Shown here: piece after piece, positions 23,001-32,662 of the stretch
Layout: each line of letters starts with the position of its first letter
Numbering within the stretch: position 1 is the first letter of the stretch
Source: a virus
Length of the DNA: 35,515 bases
Reading direction: 5' to 3' (one strand)
IMG/VR virus record: IMGVR_UViG_3300042504_001615
Coordinates: 1 to 35,515 of that record
Translations under genes and position numbers: made by a program
The notes under the pieces: model-generated
What the model saw: only the letters and a program-made list of their open reading frames with translations
What the model was told of the DNA's origin: nothing
Databases searched by the model: none

Positions 23001-26000
23001 AACGTTACCGCTAGTATTGATGGTTAAATATGGTGCTCCCCATCCAGTACTAGCATCTGTCCATCCACCATAATATGCTCTATGACCATGATTTTTAGTT
23101 ATACGAAATGTGTCGTCACTGCCTGTTACAAATCCTACAGACCAAGAAGTATTTACCTGATTACTTGAAAATAAAATAGAAGGTCTATCTCCGGCTCCAT
23201 CAATTCTATATTCTGCCACTACACCCCATGAATGGTTTCCGTGAAGATTTCTAAATAAGAATCCGGATCCGTTATTTGTTGCACTTACACGATTATCAAA
23301 GAAAGCTGCGTGTCCATTCACTGCGTTGTTGCTTCCAATAAAGTGTAGATTATATCCAGGAGTATGTGTTCCAGATCCACCTGAAACAGTCCAGTCGCCT
23401 TCAGATCCTATTCCGATGTAGCCGTTTGTTCCAACATGGAAGAATGAAGTACCATTATATCCAGAAATACCATTGTGAGGATTCCAGTCACCTGCAGAAG
23501 AATAACCCATTGACAACATAGTACCAGTACCATTAGTACCAATAACAAATTGATGCCCTGTGCCATTAGATGTAAACTGAATAGTTGGTCCATGCTGTGT
23601 GTTAGACGTAACAGTATGATTTAGTGATATTACCGGATACGCGCCATGTGCTTGAATAATTGCTCGTTGATTAGTATCTTGAAGAGAGTATTGTACAGCA
23701 GTAGCGCCAACAACTAATTCATTCCCGTAGATGCCAGTAGCTCCACCACTTATAGTCAAAAATCTAGATTGACGTGTTCCACCTGTACCATCAAAATAAT
23801 AACCAGTATCATTTGAATCATAAAATATTGGTGCGCGATAACTATTGTTGGTTTGAACCGCAGTGGCATACTCAAGGATCCCACCTCTGTAATTTTCTAA
23901 AACTACATCACCATAACTATGGCGCAAATTAAATTGGGCAGGACTTCCAGCAGAAGTATTCTGCGATTGTAAAATAGCTTGTACATCATTTCTAAATAAA
24001 TTTATGTACCCAGCTGTGCGAAAAGATAAATCGGCACCAGGGTCGACATAATAACCAGTATCATTATAATCATAGTATATCGGTGAACGCATCTGACTAT
24101 CGGCGTCGACGCGTGTATTATAAGATGTATGTGCTCCAGAAGCAGAATCCCAAACACTATTTTGAGCTGATGAAGTTGGTGATACACTCTGACTATTAAT
24201 ACTGTAAGTACTTGATTGTGCAGTAGCACCTAAATTGCGACTAAAATAAAAGTAGTAGGTGCCACCACCGCGTAGCCATACAACTTCAGTACTACTATGT
24301 ATCATTTGCGTAATACCACCACAAATAGTCAAATTAGTAAATCTTTCGTGGTATTGTTCTACCCTTCTCTTAACTTCAGTAGTTCCCCAGCTACTACCGT
24401 TAGTCCACCATCTTAGATTTAAAGTAAATCCGCTTGGGTGTGTAGCCCAAGATGGAACGTTAGAGTTTAAATTATTTTGAATCTCTATCCAGCATCCGCC
24501 AGTTGGAACTTGTATAGTTACAGGATAGTAATTGCTTGTGCTATATGTCGAAGTGTTCGACATGTCAACTGTTTGTGGTTTATACAGTTGTACATTGCCG
24601 TCATCAATAGTAATTGAGTTTAGTCTGGATGTGCTTGCTGGATCTGTATAGTATGCTGTATTATTTGAATCATAGAATATAGGTGCTCTAGATGAAGAAG
24701 AAGATGTTGTATCTCCACTGCTAATTGTAAATGACCAAGTCGATCCATATCCAACATTATTAAATTCATAGTAGTTAGCGTTAAAGTATCTACTGCTTCC
24801 TGATGTATAATCTCTCGATCCCCAGCTACCAGCTGATCCTGCAGTCCCCGCCATGTAAAGGAAGCCTGATACATGTGCATCACCACTAATACTTAATCTT
24901 ACGTCTGGTGTGGCACCACCTAATCCAAGATTTACGAGTTTAGAATTTGAATTTGGATCTACATAGTATGCAGTATCATTAATATCATATAATCCTGGCA
25001 TCCTTGGCCAAGTGTCAAAATAAAATGCCCCACTTGGTGCACTTAAATTAATATTACCATCACCAATTGGTGTTATCGTATTTAAATAAGTTCCAGAACC
25101 TACATTAATGTTCCCAATTCGCGAAGTGTTTAATCTCGATGTGCTAGCTGGATCTAAATAATAATTAGTATCATTAGCATCATAGAAAATTGGTGAACGA
25201 ATTGATCCGTTGTAAACGTATCCTCCGTCATTAGCGCCTTGTGCCATTAACGTTAGCGGATGATTAGACATCGTTCCAATTTTGCCCACGCCTTGACCAG
25301 TGTGTGAATACATCGTAGTGATAATGCCATCACTATTGCTAACTACATCTAATCTCGCATGAGCAGAACCAACAAGATTCATTCTAGCATTCCAACTACC
25401 ATCATTGCTGGAACTTACGTTTCCAGCAAAAATGTGAAGTAGTCTAGAGCCACTGTTTGGATCTAGATAATAATTAGTATCATCAAGGTCGTATATAAAT
25501 GGAGCATACAGCGTAACGTGTGATCTAACATTATTATCCCACATTCCCGTCGAGAATAATAGTGTTTCTCCACCATCACCATGACCATTCATATCAGCAT
25601 CAGTTGTCGGAGAATTATTATAGAATCGTGTTCCTCCGTAATTATAATAACCACCTATTCTAATTCCAGTATGGTGTCCAATGATATAGTCTTTATATGG
25701 ATATGACCAACTACTATAGCCATTAGCTATATCCATACCCTGTGAATAATGGCCCCCACCAAATGAAGTTCCACCAGAACCAGATCCATGTTGTATTTTA
25801 CCTGCATAAAGTTGAATTTCATTTGGAAGAATGCTATTTAACCTAGATGTACTTGCAGGATCTGTATAATATGCAGTATCGTTTGAATCATAGAAGATAG
25901 GAGATCTAAAATCACCAGATGCATATCCGGTACCGTTGATACTTACTCTGTGAGATGAATTGTGATTGTTTTCACCAAAATACCAATTTCCTGAAGTCGA

Positions 26001-27779
26001 TAAAGACATTAAATAGTAACCAAGAGAATCGCTATATAAGCCAAATCCATTTCCTACACCATAGTTTGGCACGTGTCCGGCAATCCATCTCCAATCATTA
26101 TTTCCTTGTATGTATAAGTTACCCGCTGTACTACCACCAGGTCCACCGCCAACTCTCAATTCAGCTAAACGGGATGTGTTATTCGGATCGACATAATAAC
26201 CAGTGTCAGCAGAATCATAGAATATCGGTGCTCTTATATCAACAGAGTTTGTTGCTGAAGAACCAATAGGCATTGCATAATTAGTGTAGTTAGTTTCATC
26301 AAGTAAAATTTTCCAAGAAGTCCAAAGATTATTTGTTTGATTGATTGATCTAACTCTTAACCCTAATCCTCCATAGCTTGCACCATGTCCCATGAATAAT
26401 TGAAAATTTCCACCCGGATCTACAGGAACACGTCCCATTACACTTAATACAACGCCGTATTGTGGCCACCCTTCAGCAGAAGAAACAAATGATGTCTCCA
26501 CCCCGGAGTTATACCCAGATGGCAGGGTTGAGTTGCTCCATTGATATGCAGGGACTCTGTCAATCCACTTAGAGTATCCTGTAACGTTACCCGAAATAGC
26601 ATTACTAACAGTTAAACCCGAAAGATTTGACGTACTTGCTGGATCTACATAATAACCAGTGTTATCTGAATCATAGAATATTGGTGCTCTCGCACTACCA
26701 CTCATTTGTGTATATGCACCATAGATAAAATGATTAGCGCCTGCAGTAGTGCCAAAAGTAGCAAAAGTGTAGCCGTCGCTATTATTCCATAACTGGAGTC
26801 TGCCAGCTCCATCTGTGTTACTGGTATTATTGGAAATAAACCATAGATCTTTTCCAGATGCTGCTGTAGATTTAAGAGAAAGTTTTGGACCACCAGTGGA
26901 ATTGTTTTGAATAATAAGCCCAGAAGAAGATTCTGTGCCATTTATAACAGCACTTGATGAACTCGCAAACAGATAAAATCCTGCTGCTGGATCTAAATAA
27001 TAAGAAGTATTAGTAGCATCATAGTATAGTGTAGCGCGCATGTCACTCGCAGACTCAACTCTATTCGCAAAATACGTATATCCAGTATCCCAATAGTGTG
27101 TTATGCTATTGGTGCCTCCGGTAAATAGACGCCAATTAACTTTAGATCCTGAAGCATTACCTCCGTCGTTAAAATGAGGATAGTGATTTCCAGCAGAATC
27201 CCAAGGAAGAAAATAGAAGTGACCACCAAACTGATTCCCCGTTCCACTCAGTGTAACTGAATTACTTGTACTTGCACCTCTTGCAGTTACAGTTGCGAGT
27301 GTATCTGTTTCTGTATAACCGGTAATATAGCCTGGACCATTAGTAAGTTGGTTAAGATTTGTTAAGTTGCCAGCATGCCAAACCTGATTGCCATTAATTT
27401 CTAAGGATTTATTTAGCTGCCACTTGTCGCCACTGGACACATAGGTAAAGGTTGCACCTGCACCACCAATAGTAATACCTGCACCATCTGCAGCAGCTGC
27501 ATTAGGGGCATCCGTAGCTAATTGTAGGTTTAGGTCATCAATAGCTACTGTGGTAGAGTTAATTGTAGTAGTTGTACCGTCTACTTGTAAATTACCACGA
27601 ATTACTAGCGTACCTGTATTATCACCGATACCGGCAGGGTCAATATACATAGTAGCTGGGCCACGAAGCTCGCCACTAATGGTAACGTCTGAGGCCGAGA
27701 CTGTGCCTGCAGTTACATTTCTGCTGCCGTCTACAAATTCTTGGGCACCTATTCTGATACCATCTTTTACTTTAAACAT
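20088..27779 (-). CDS. Giant tail fibre protein with 15 YYxDP repeats
   Basis: A 2563-residue fibre protein. The N-terminal 140 residues carry a beta-rich module (GNLQVDGTTTTINSTTVAI, DLNLQLATDAP) also found in the 473-residue fibre gene, followed by NQVWHAGNL. From about residue 250 to 2325 there are 15 copies of a motif like APIFYDSNDTxYYxDPxSTSRL, each introducing a different beta-rich insert of roughly 50-300 residues. The last 100 residues (CRQGNYFTKTIAGNSTFTF to GSRWRGSYLTNYDN) look like a terminal domain common to aquatic phage fibres. It is probably a homotrimer used for receptor binding. GAGGA lies just before the ATG at 27779. It is unusually long for a phage fibre. Confidence 0.85.
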   Translation of the reverse strand: MFKVKDGIRIGAQEFVDGSRNVTAGTVSASDVTISGELRGPATMYIDPAGIGDNTGTLVIRGNLQVDGTTTTINSTTVAIDDLNLQLATDAPNAAAADGAGITIGGAGATFTYVSSGDKWQLNKSLEINGNQVWHAGNLTNLNQLTNGPGYITGYTETDTLATVTARGASTSNSVTLSGTGNQFGGHFYFLPWDSAGNHYPHFNDGGNASGSKVNWRLFTGGTNSITHYWDTGYTYFANRVESASDMRATLYYDATNTSYYLDPAAGFYLFASSSSAVINGTESSSGLIIQNNSTGGPKLSLKSTAASGKDLWFISNNTSNTDGAGRLQLWNNSDGYTFATFGTTAGANHFIYGAYTQMSGSARAPIFYDSDNTGYYVDPASTSNLSGLTVSNAISGNVTGYSKWIDRVPAYQWSNSTLPSGYNSGVETSFVSSAEGWPQYGVVLSVMGRVPVDPGGNFQLFMGHGASYGGLGLRVRSINQTNNLWTSWKILLDETNYTNYAMPIGSSATNSVDIRAPIFYDSADTGYYVDPNNTSRLAELRVGGGPGGSTAGNLYIQGNNDWRWIAGHVPNYGVGNGFGLYSDSLGYYLMSLSTSGNWYFGENNHNSSHRVSINGTGYASGDFRSPIFYDSNDTAYYTDPASTSRLNSILPNEIQLYAGKIQHGSGSGGTSFGGGHYSQGMDIANGYSSWSYPYKDYIIGHHTGIRIGGYYNYGGTRFYNNSPTTDADMNGHGDGGETLLFSTGMWDNNVRSHVTLYAPFIYDLDDTNYYLDPNSGSRLLHIFAGNVSSSNDGSWNARMNLVGSAHARLDVVSNSDGIITTMYSHTGQGVGKIGTMSNHPLTLMAQGANDGGYVYNGSIRSPIFYDANDTNYYLDPASTSRLNTSRIGNINVGSGTYLNTITPIGDGNINLSAPSGAFYFDTWPRMPGLYDINDTAYYVDPNSNSKLVNLGLGGATPDVRLSISGDAHVSGFLYMAGTAGSAGSWGSRDYTSGSSRYFNANYYEFNNVGYGSTWSFTISSGDTTSSSSSRAPIFYDSNNTAYYTDPASTSRLNSITIDDGNVQLYKPQTVDMSNTSTYSTSNYYPVTIQVPTGGCWIEIQNNLNSNVPSWATHPSGFTLNLRWWTNGSSWGTTEVKRRVEQYHERFTNLTICGGITQMIHSSTEVVWLRGGGTYYFYFSRNLGATAQSSTYSINSQSVSPTSSAQNSVWDSASGAHTSYNTRVDADSQMRSPIYYDYNDTGYYVDPGADLSFRTAGYINLFRNDVQAILQSQNTSAGSPAQFNLRHSYGDVVLENYRGGILEYATAVQTNNSYRAPIFYDSNDTGYYFDGTGGTRQSRFLTISGGATGIYGNELVVGATAVQYSLQDTNQRAIIQAHGAYPVISLNHTVTSNTQHGPTIQFTSNGTGHQFVIGTNGTGTMLSMGYSSAGDWNPHNGISGYNGTSFFHVGTNGYIGIGSEGDWTVSGGSGTHTPGYNLHFIGSNNAVNGHAAFFDNRVSATNNGSGFLFRNLHGNHSWGVVAEYRIDGAGDRPSILFSSNQVNTSWSVGFVTGSDDTFRITKNHGHRAYYGGWTDASTGWGAPYLTINTSGNVTAPVDMRSPIFYDSNDTSYYLDPNSTSFQRSLFLGAHDSGTSEFRFGEDSSGWYGDRWYWDSQYTAYRYSRYAGTDSLIHYHDTRDATRITYGRNIVFDDYGKGIVGVYSSYRYQGVFAMGDSYKLPADGTTTGSLYGLAWSHPNAGGTAGNLNTHGLLVLENGGFLAAVSGSIRARDDMRAPIFYEINNTGYYVDPGNNANIAGQVYIGGWFRNYGQQGLYNESYGNHWYATGNDYWNLAGNNGINVGIIFRTGGHQGTSRGYVYADSSNNIGFLNSGASWRLRVVGDDYSVADGSSMRAQIFYDSNDTTYYLDPNSTTSSLKIAGAIELGENHAFPNVEWSSSGSSTGMIIFKLPGGSGNYGMVHMVFDYYEYNSPRTATIIVGGHNWNSAWYNNSCNVVGFIDKQVRLGFKDGQYCVVIGTSGSEWNYGTVRLRKIHNASFYNNAMDLGGSYSVAQTTTESFTNITSDLRNFRTPTALQVDGILQAYTDVRTPIVYDQNDTNYYCDPNGSSRLNDVFPNQIYNYGWFRNQNSATGLYNTATDSHFYSAGANYWHINPDNGSVSVGGLIFYDQFNSTQNSSTGRKGSIYWDSAGFGLLDSTGNWTINLHPTNYRRVTIGGYNGLNPYSSVDGIRLMFGGGDDNAAGSYYIGTNFENYGGTYTKLDLRWHTGIRMGAQPGYGGIRFYNNEGLETIRFSINKGDEHTRVESGSFYSNLMYDRDNTAYYVDPASTSRLLKLRVNTANDPSDNAYGTATDIPMYMSGSTRTQSTFLIENTSNSFLEYPVIVIRRTQTPTAARFGSFIRFADRNSGGNDVLTQIFTYNRQTSQDLNIEASSSTGDRVIITAGSSSNIYVGENYVFHLKAANYNGITPGALDIDCRQGNYFTKTIAGNSTFTFSNVTSLSGYTLAYSFTLEVTHTSGTITWPSTVKWPGNTAPSLTTGKTHLFMFVTDDAGSRWRGSYLTNYDN
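20805..27030 (-). repeat. Fifteen dispersed copies of the YD-ND-YY-DP coding repeat
   Basis: Copies begin near 27030, 26685, 26225, 25900, 25500, 25190, 24990, 24680, 24080, 23828, 22972, 22450, 22090, 21510 and 20850 (reading leftward). Each encodes about 22 residues with the pattern [SA]P-I-F-Y-D-x-N-[DN]-T-x-Y-Y-x-D-P. Spacing is irregular, so the repeats mark module borders rather than a tandem array. One copy reads YYFDGTGG and lacks the Pro; another has EINNTGYY. Confidence 0.85.
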
Positions 27780-27803
27780 ATCCTCGTCCCTATTTATCAG
27801 AGG

Positions 27804-30320
27804 TTATATCAATCTGCGAAACTTAAATGTGTACTGGTATGCCGCACTATTCGTAGTTGTTCCAGCTACCTGTAGCTTTAAATCGTCTGCGTTTTCACCA
27901 GGAGTTCTTTGAACTCTTAGGAATATTGTTCCACTATTTGGTGCGTGCCCTGCTCGGTGCAAGACAATTTCATCAGTTACTTCACTATTAGTATTGCCAG
28001 CAAACCAACTCATTACGCCAGTATAGTATTCTTGATATTGAGTACCACCTACTGTATGGTCACTTACGTTAGTTACTTGAACAATATAACTACCAGTTGC
28101 AAGTTCGGCAGCATTTACTCCAGTATCTTGCCAGCTAGTAGTTAGTGTGATGCTTTGTTGATGAGTATATACTTGATCTATACCAGTACCGGTACTAGGA
28201 GCTAGGCCTGCGTGTGTTAGGGTTCCGGCAACATGTAAATTTCCACCAATACCCGTTCCACCGGCAACTACTAATGCACCAGTAGTAGTTGAAACAGCAG
28301 AAGTAGTAGAACTAATTATAGTTTGTGTTCCACCTATTGTAGTAACACCCAGTGCTCCCGAAACTGTTGATCCGATGTTAATTGTACTAGTCGAACCTGC
28401 AAGACCGGCGGTACCAATATTAATAACTTTAGTCGAAACTGCGGTAGTAGCACCCGATGATAAGTTTAAAGTCTGATTAACTGTGGACTGACCGACGGTG
28501 ATTACACCAGTGGCTGCTGTTCCGCCTACAGTAATTGCACCAGTTGTTTCGCTGGTAGCGATGCTTAAAGCACCCGACGTTAATCCAGAGAATAATGTCG
28601 CACTACTCGTAGCAGAACCAACAACTAAATCATTACCAAGAACTGTAATATCACCCCCGATAACAAGATCTCCAAGGGTGTCAACTCGACCTTCAAGTAC
28701 TGTACGTCCGTTAACGTAAAAGTTATTTGTAACTCTCGTGTTGCCAGCAAGTTCAATTTTACTGGTAGTAGTTTCTGCGTCAATCTCTACTGCCTGACGA
28801 TCTGTGCGGAATTTTAATACTACATCACCACTAGATCCGCATAAGAATGCTACGTTAGCAGATTCGTTAATGTATATACCGGTTGGAGTAGGTTCAAACC
28901 AACCTGTGTAGAATTTATCATAAAATACAGCAGTGGCAATGTCCCACGCTGTGCCCAATCTATATTCATTTACGTCGTCTCCGGTACTACCGTATACGTA
29001 CATGCGTGTACCAGCAGTGTTAAATCTCAGACCAGTTGGGCCGCTTTCTTGGCCACTAACACTAAATTGTTTAGTCCAGGTTGCCGTTGCAACATTATAT
29101 GCCGAACTCAACGCAAACTGATGCACAGCATCAGTAGTTGAATCTATGATGTACATTATTGTACCATCATTCTTAAAGTCTACCGCCTGTGGTGCAGTCA
29201 TTGCTGCTGGAATACCACCTGCATCACCTATGGCAAATCGTATTGAACTTACTAAACTAGCGGTTGTTATATCCCAAGGTGTACCTAAGGTAAAATAGTA
29301 AGCTCTATCTTCGCCTGCAACACCTGAACCGTTGGCAATAACAACTCCACTGTTACCAGAGGTTATCATCTTAGTACCATCTGGACTAATAAACAATCCT
29401 AATGTACTAACGTCAATTAGTGACATTGAAAATGTTGAGCCTGCTACTGCTGTGGTGATATCCCATGCAACTGACAAATTATACTGGGTAATTGAATTAG
29501 AAAACGCTAGATACATTATTAAACCGTCTGGTTTAAAGAATATATCAACTGGATTAGCAACACTAAATGTGCTGTCGTAAGCCCATCCTGCTACGCTGTC
29601 TATGCCAGCGGTAATAGCAGTATTTTTAATACCTAGTCTATTACCTTGTAAAGTTAAGGTTCCGGCAACATTAAGCCCTGTTGAAGCTAAAGAACCTATG
29701 GAAGTTCCATTTGCATACCAAGTATGTGTACCCTGTCTAGAATTATACCGTACATTGCCGGTGTTATTTTCAGTACCAATATAGACTTCCCAAGTACCAG
29801 CAGTATTGTAGTACTCAATACCAGCAAAACCAGCACGTGTAAGGGTTTGAGTCCCGCTCATGTTAATAGCACCAGTCATGGTGCCACCAGCAAGCGGCAA
29901 GTAATTAGCTAAACTACTTGCAGTAGCGTACGTATTAGTATCTACCTCATAAGTATCAGCACCCGACTTGCGTAAAAAGCCACTACCTGCACCTGTCATG
30001 GTGCCAGCTAGTGCACTAAGTGCTGGACCAACATTAACTTGATAGGTTGTATTAGTTGCAGTATTAGCACTAAATCCTGTACCTGTACCAATGGAAACAC
30101 TAGTGTTAGTTAGGCCCGCCTGAGCCTGGAGTGTCAGGGTGCCGTTGCCAGGTGAAGCACCTGCGCCAATAGCACCAATTGTATTATCAGATTTTTTGTA
30201 GTAGAGTGTACCAACTGCATAGTTAAGGGCAAGCTCACCGTACTCAAGGTCGCCTGGCGCAGGTTGTTTTGGTGCACCATCGGTAATAACCGCTGATTTT
30301 TTAAGTATTAATCTAGCCAT
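27804..30320 (-). CDS. Tail fibre protein with an internal beta-propeller-like region
   Basis: An 838-residue fibre protein. The N-terminus (ILKKSAVITDGAPKQPAPGD, then LEYGELALNY and LYYKKSDN) is typical of fibre genes of this phage group. YLPLAGGTMTGAINM at about 140-154 is a common fibre joint. Residues about 245-505 contain five repeats of the type PxxIxFxxDGTxMY...xQ-[YF]-xL-xxAWDITTA, which look like beta-propeller blades. The C-terminal part is Thr/Ser/Gly-rich with SAVSTTTGALVVAGGTGIGG and a final 130-residue beta domain. AGGA lies before the ATG. A role in adsorption is inferred from composition and context. Confidence 0.82.
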   Translation of the reverse strand: MARLILKKSAVITDGAPKQPAPGDLEYGELALNYAVGTLYYKKSDNTIGAIGAGASPGNGTLTLQAQAGLTNTSVSIGTGTGFSANTATNTTYQVNVGPALSALAGTMTGAGSGFLRKSGADTYEVDTNTYATASSLANYLPLAGGTMTGAINMSGTQTLTRAGFAGIEYYNTAGTWEVYIGTENNTGNVRYNSRQGTHTWYANGTSIGSLASTGLNVAGTLTLQGNRLGIKNTAITAGIDSVAGWAYDSTFSVANPVDIFFKPDGLIMYLAFSNSITQYNLSVAWDITTAVAGSTFSMSLIDVSTLGLFISPDGTKMITSGNSGVVIANGSGVAGEDRAYYFTLGTPWDITTASLVSSIRFAIGDAGGIPAAMTAPQAVDFKNDGTIMYIIDSTTDAVHQFALSSAYNVATATWTKQFSVSGQESGPTGLRFNTAGTRMYVYGSTGDDVNEYRLGTAWDIATAVFYDKFYTGWFEPTPTGIYINESANVAFLCGSSGDVVLKFRTDRQAVEIDAETTTSKIELAGNTRVTNNFYVNGRTVLEGRVDTLGDLVIGGDITVLGNDLVVGSATSSATLFSGLTSGALSIATSETTGAITVGGTAATGVITVGQSTVNQTLNLSSGATTAVSTKVINIGTAGLAGSTSTINIGSTVSGALGVTTIGGTQTIISSTTSAVSTTTGALVVAGGTGIGGNLHVAGTLTHAGLAPSTGTGIDQVYTHQQSITLTTSWQDTGVNAAELATGSYIVQVTNVSDHTVGGTQYQEYYTGVMSWFAGNTNSEVTDEIVLHRAGHAPNSGTIFLRVQRTPGENADDLKLQVAGTTTNSAAYQYTFKFRRLI

Positions 30321-30366
30321 AGTGTTTCCTAAAAAGGACTTGTACTAGTAGTTAAAAAACTACCTT

Positions 30367-31788
30367 TTAATAACTTCCGCCTTCAACTACACTTATAGTT
30401 ACCCAGCCACTGTCAACTGTAAAGTTTGCACTATTAAATTTTGCTAAGCCTAGTGTAGCTGCACCGCTAGTTGCTGCTGCAGTTGCAGTTGGAATTGCTG
30501 TTGTGGTTACTGCAGTTACTAAGCCTTTGGCATTAACTGTTACTGTAGGTACTGTATAACCATCACCAAAACTACCAACATTTGCATTAACAGTAGCTAG
30601 GGTAATTGCAGCGCTTACTGCAGCACTACCATCTACGCCTACTAGAGTAGCAGTAGCATCACCAGTTAGGCTTAAGTCGCGGGCTGTTTTCCATTTAGTA
30701 GTTGTAGCACTATTACCAATAACTTCTGTAACTACTAAGTTTTTGTTTAAATTCCAGCGATCATCTGCACTGGTATAAGTAAGTGTTGCACCAGCTCCTG
30801 TTACTGTTAAACCAGCACCATTAGCTTGAGCAGCAGTTGTAGCATCTTTGGCTAGTTCAATGTTAATATCTGTAATTGCAACGGCCGTACTATTTACAGT
30901 GGTAGTAGTACCTTGAACAGTAAGATTACCAGTAATAGTAGCATTACCTGCTACACTAATATTTGCAGCTGTAATATCATCACTGCTTAATTGACCATTT
31001 ACTGTAACATTATTAAACGTTACATCACTGGTAGTACCAACAGCTTGACCTATGCTAATAGTTACTGTATTATTAGTAACTGCAGTAGTAACGCCAGTAC
31101 CGCCTGTAAATGTTAAGGTATCAGTGAGTAGTGCAACCGCATCAGTACCTGTACCGCCAGCAATATTTAGGTTAGTGGCAATATTTTCAGTATTAACACT
31201 AGTAATTTGACCTTGTGCATTAACGGTAAGTACAGGTATTGCAGTTTGAGAACCGTAACTTCCAGCTGTTACGCCAGTAGCAGTGATACTAATTGTACTA
31301 GTATTACCGGGATCACTATTAGTTACAGTAATACCTGTACCAGCAGTAATTGCTCCACCTACAGTGTCGTAGATATACTCAGCAAGACTAGTGCTGGCAT
31401 CGGTATAAATATTTTTAATTATGGTAATACCGGTACCGTCTGGAGTAATATTTATATTACCATTGCTATCAGTGCTAGTGATGCTATTACCATCTATTGT
31501 AATATTATCTACTAGTAGTTCATTGATCTTTTTATTTGCATCAACGATAATGGCAGAACTAGCTGTTAGTGTACCACGTGTATGATCTAGTAGGTCAGTA
31601 AAGTATTTACCACCAATTACTACGTGATTAACAGCGTTACCATTATTTTCGTTACCCATACCAATGTATAGGCGGTCACCGCCATTTGAATCGTTATTAA
31701 CTAATCCAGAGTAGGCCATTTCGCCTGCAGCTAGAACACTTGGATTTCCAGCTACCTCTGAACGTTTAATTCTAATAATAGAAGCCAT
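30367..31788 (-). CDS. Tail fibre protein
   Basis: A 473-residue fibre-like protein, Thr/Ala/Val/Gly-rich throughout. The N-terminal [23 protein letters not shown] is a start found on many fibre or baseplate-attached proteins of this phage group, followed by DRLYIGMGN and [15 protein letters not shown]. Residues about 285-352 contain the [19 protein letters not shown] module shared with the giant fibre. It ends in a short [19 protein letters not shown] segment. No enzyme motif is present. A GGGAC-type ribosome site is 5 bases before the ATG. It is probably a shorter structural fibre or the proximal part of a fibre. Confidence 0.78.
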   Translation of the reverse strand: MASIIRIKRSEVAGNPSVLAAGEMAYSGLVNNDSNGGDRLYIGMGNENNGNAVNHVVIGGKYFTDLLDHTRGTLTASSAIIVDANKKINELLVDNITIDGNSITSTDSNGNINITPDGTGITIIKNIYTDASTSLAEYIYDTVGGAITAGTGITVTNSDPGNTSTISITATGVTAGSYGSQTAIPVLTVNAQGQITSVNTENIATNLNIAGGTGTDAVALLTDTLTFTGGTGVTTAVTNNTVTISIGQAVGTTSDVTFNNVTVNGQLSSDDITAANISVAGNATITGNLTVQGTTTTVNSTAVAITDINIELAKDATTAAQANGAGLTVTGAGATLTYTSADDRWNLNKNLVVTEVIGNSATTTKWKTARDLSLTGDATATLVGVDGSAAVSAAITLATVNANVGSFGDGYTVPTVTVNAKGLVTAVTTTAIPTATAAATSGAATLGLAKFNSANFTVDSGWVTISVVEGGSY

Positions 31789-31799
31789 TTTTGTCCCTT

Positions 31800-32066
31800 T
31801 TAATATTGGCCTGAATCAACTGTTTGTTGATTCAGCAAGGTAGTTGAAATCCATTTTTGAGTTTGTGTATTGTATACTAGTATACTTCCGGGATTTAAAG
31901 AGGTTACATCAACATCTTCTAGGCCACTTACTGTAGTTTTTCCAGGAGGCCCCATTATACCGGTTATAACAGTTCTGGGAGTTTGGTCTCGTACAACTAC
32001 AGTATTTACTGTTTGTTCCCGTATAGTTACTGTAGTATTTTTATCTACGACTACTGTAGTTGTCAT
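31800..32066 (-). CDS. Short virion protein with a collagen-like turn
   Basis: An 88-residue protein. The first 30 residues are Val/Thr-rich ([19 protein letters not shown]), followed by MGPPGK, a single collagen-like triplet, and a C-terminal domain ([28 protein letters not shown]) like the DVD...L..GSVLVYN repeats of phage fibre and baseplate proteins. It starts inside the previous stop (ATGA overlap), with a full AAGGAGGT 6 bases upstream. It is probably a small connector or decoration protein of the fibre complex (inferred). Confidence 0.65.
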   Translation of the reverse strand: MTTTVVVDKNTTVTIREQTVNTVVVRDQTPRTVITGIMGPPGKTTVSGLEDVDVTSLNPGSILVYNTQTQKWISTTLLNQQTVDSGQY

Positions 32067-32662
32067 CGGGTTACCTCCTTAACTAGTACTAAATTACCTG
32101 TTAAGAAAGGAGTTACTCTACCTTGTTGATCTACTAATTCTACAGAATATACAGCAGTTTCAAAAGTAAAATCTTCGGTTATGCCGGCAGGAATAGTTAT
32201 AGTAATTGTTTTGTAGACTTGATCAAGGACAATTTCACCGGTTTGGGTTCCGCACTGATATATTATGGCAGGACTTTCAACAGTTTCACGAATTTGCATA
32301 CGTGCTGTAAGATTGTTTAGTCCAACCCAGTCATTATACTCTACTACTCCGCCACTGGTGTACTGAGTATAACTCAAACTATTTACCTGATTTATGGTAA
32401 TTTGCGTACCACTAACCCCAGTAGCTATATACCAATTATCCTCACCCACACTATTAATTTCTTTCATTCCGCCAGCGCCCGCCACACGAAATCGCCAGCC
32501 AATGGGAATGTTTGATGCAGTAGTTGTAGTTATTACACAAGGCGCACTCCGAGAAATTTGTGAGATGGGTGTGTAAACTTTTGTTTGCGATTCCCAACGA
32601 TAAATTTCTTGAAAGGTTGCACCCTGATACACTTTATAATTAATTTTAGCTGGTTGTTGCAT
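32063..32662 (-). CDS. Phage structural protein with E1-FCCH-like domain
   Basis: A 199-residue beta-rich protein. The central part (about residues 44-110) fits the FCCH-like barrel seen in phage tail proteins: WRFRVAGAGGMKEINS, then NWYIATGVSGTQITINQVN and a YTQYTSGGVVEYN end. The N-terminus (INYKVYQGATFQEIYRW) and C-terminus (VELVDQQGRVTPFLTGNLVL) resemble phage neck or tail proteins of unknown role. AAGGAG lies 9 bases before the ATG. It overlaps its neighbours by 17 and 4 bases. The assignment is by memory of the motif, not by alignment. Confidence 0.6.
   Translation of the reverse strand: MQQPAKINYKVYQGATFQEIYRWESQTKVYTPISQISRSAPCVITTTTASNIPIGWRFRVAGAGGMKEINSVGEDNWYIATGVSGTQITINQVNSLSYTQYTSGGVVEYNDWVGLNNLTARMQIRETVESPAIIYQCGTQTGEIVLDQVYKTITITIPAGITEDFTFETAVYSVELVDQQGRVTPFLTGNLVLVKEVTR

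Noticed and set aside
25955-26269. 104-residue frame on the + strand inside the giant fibre gene
   Set aside because: It is antisense to the fibre repeats, with composition as expected for a shadow frame and no ribosome site.
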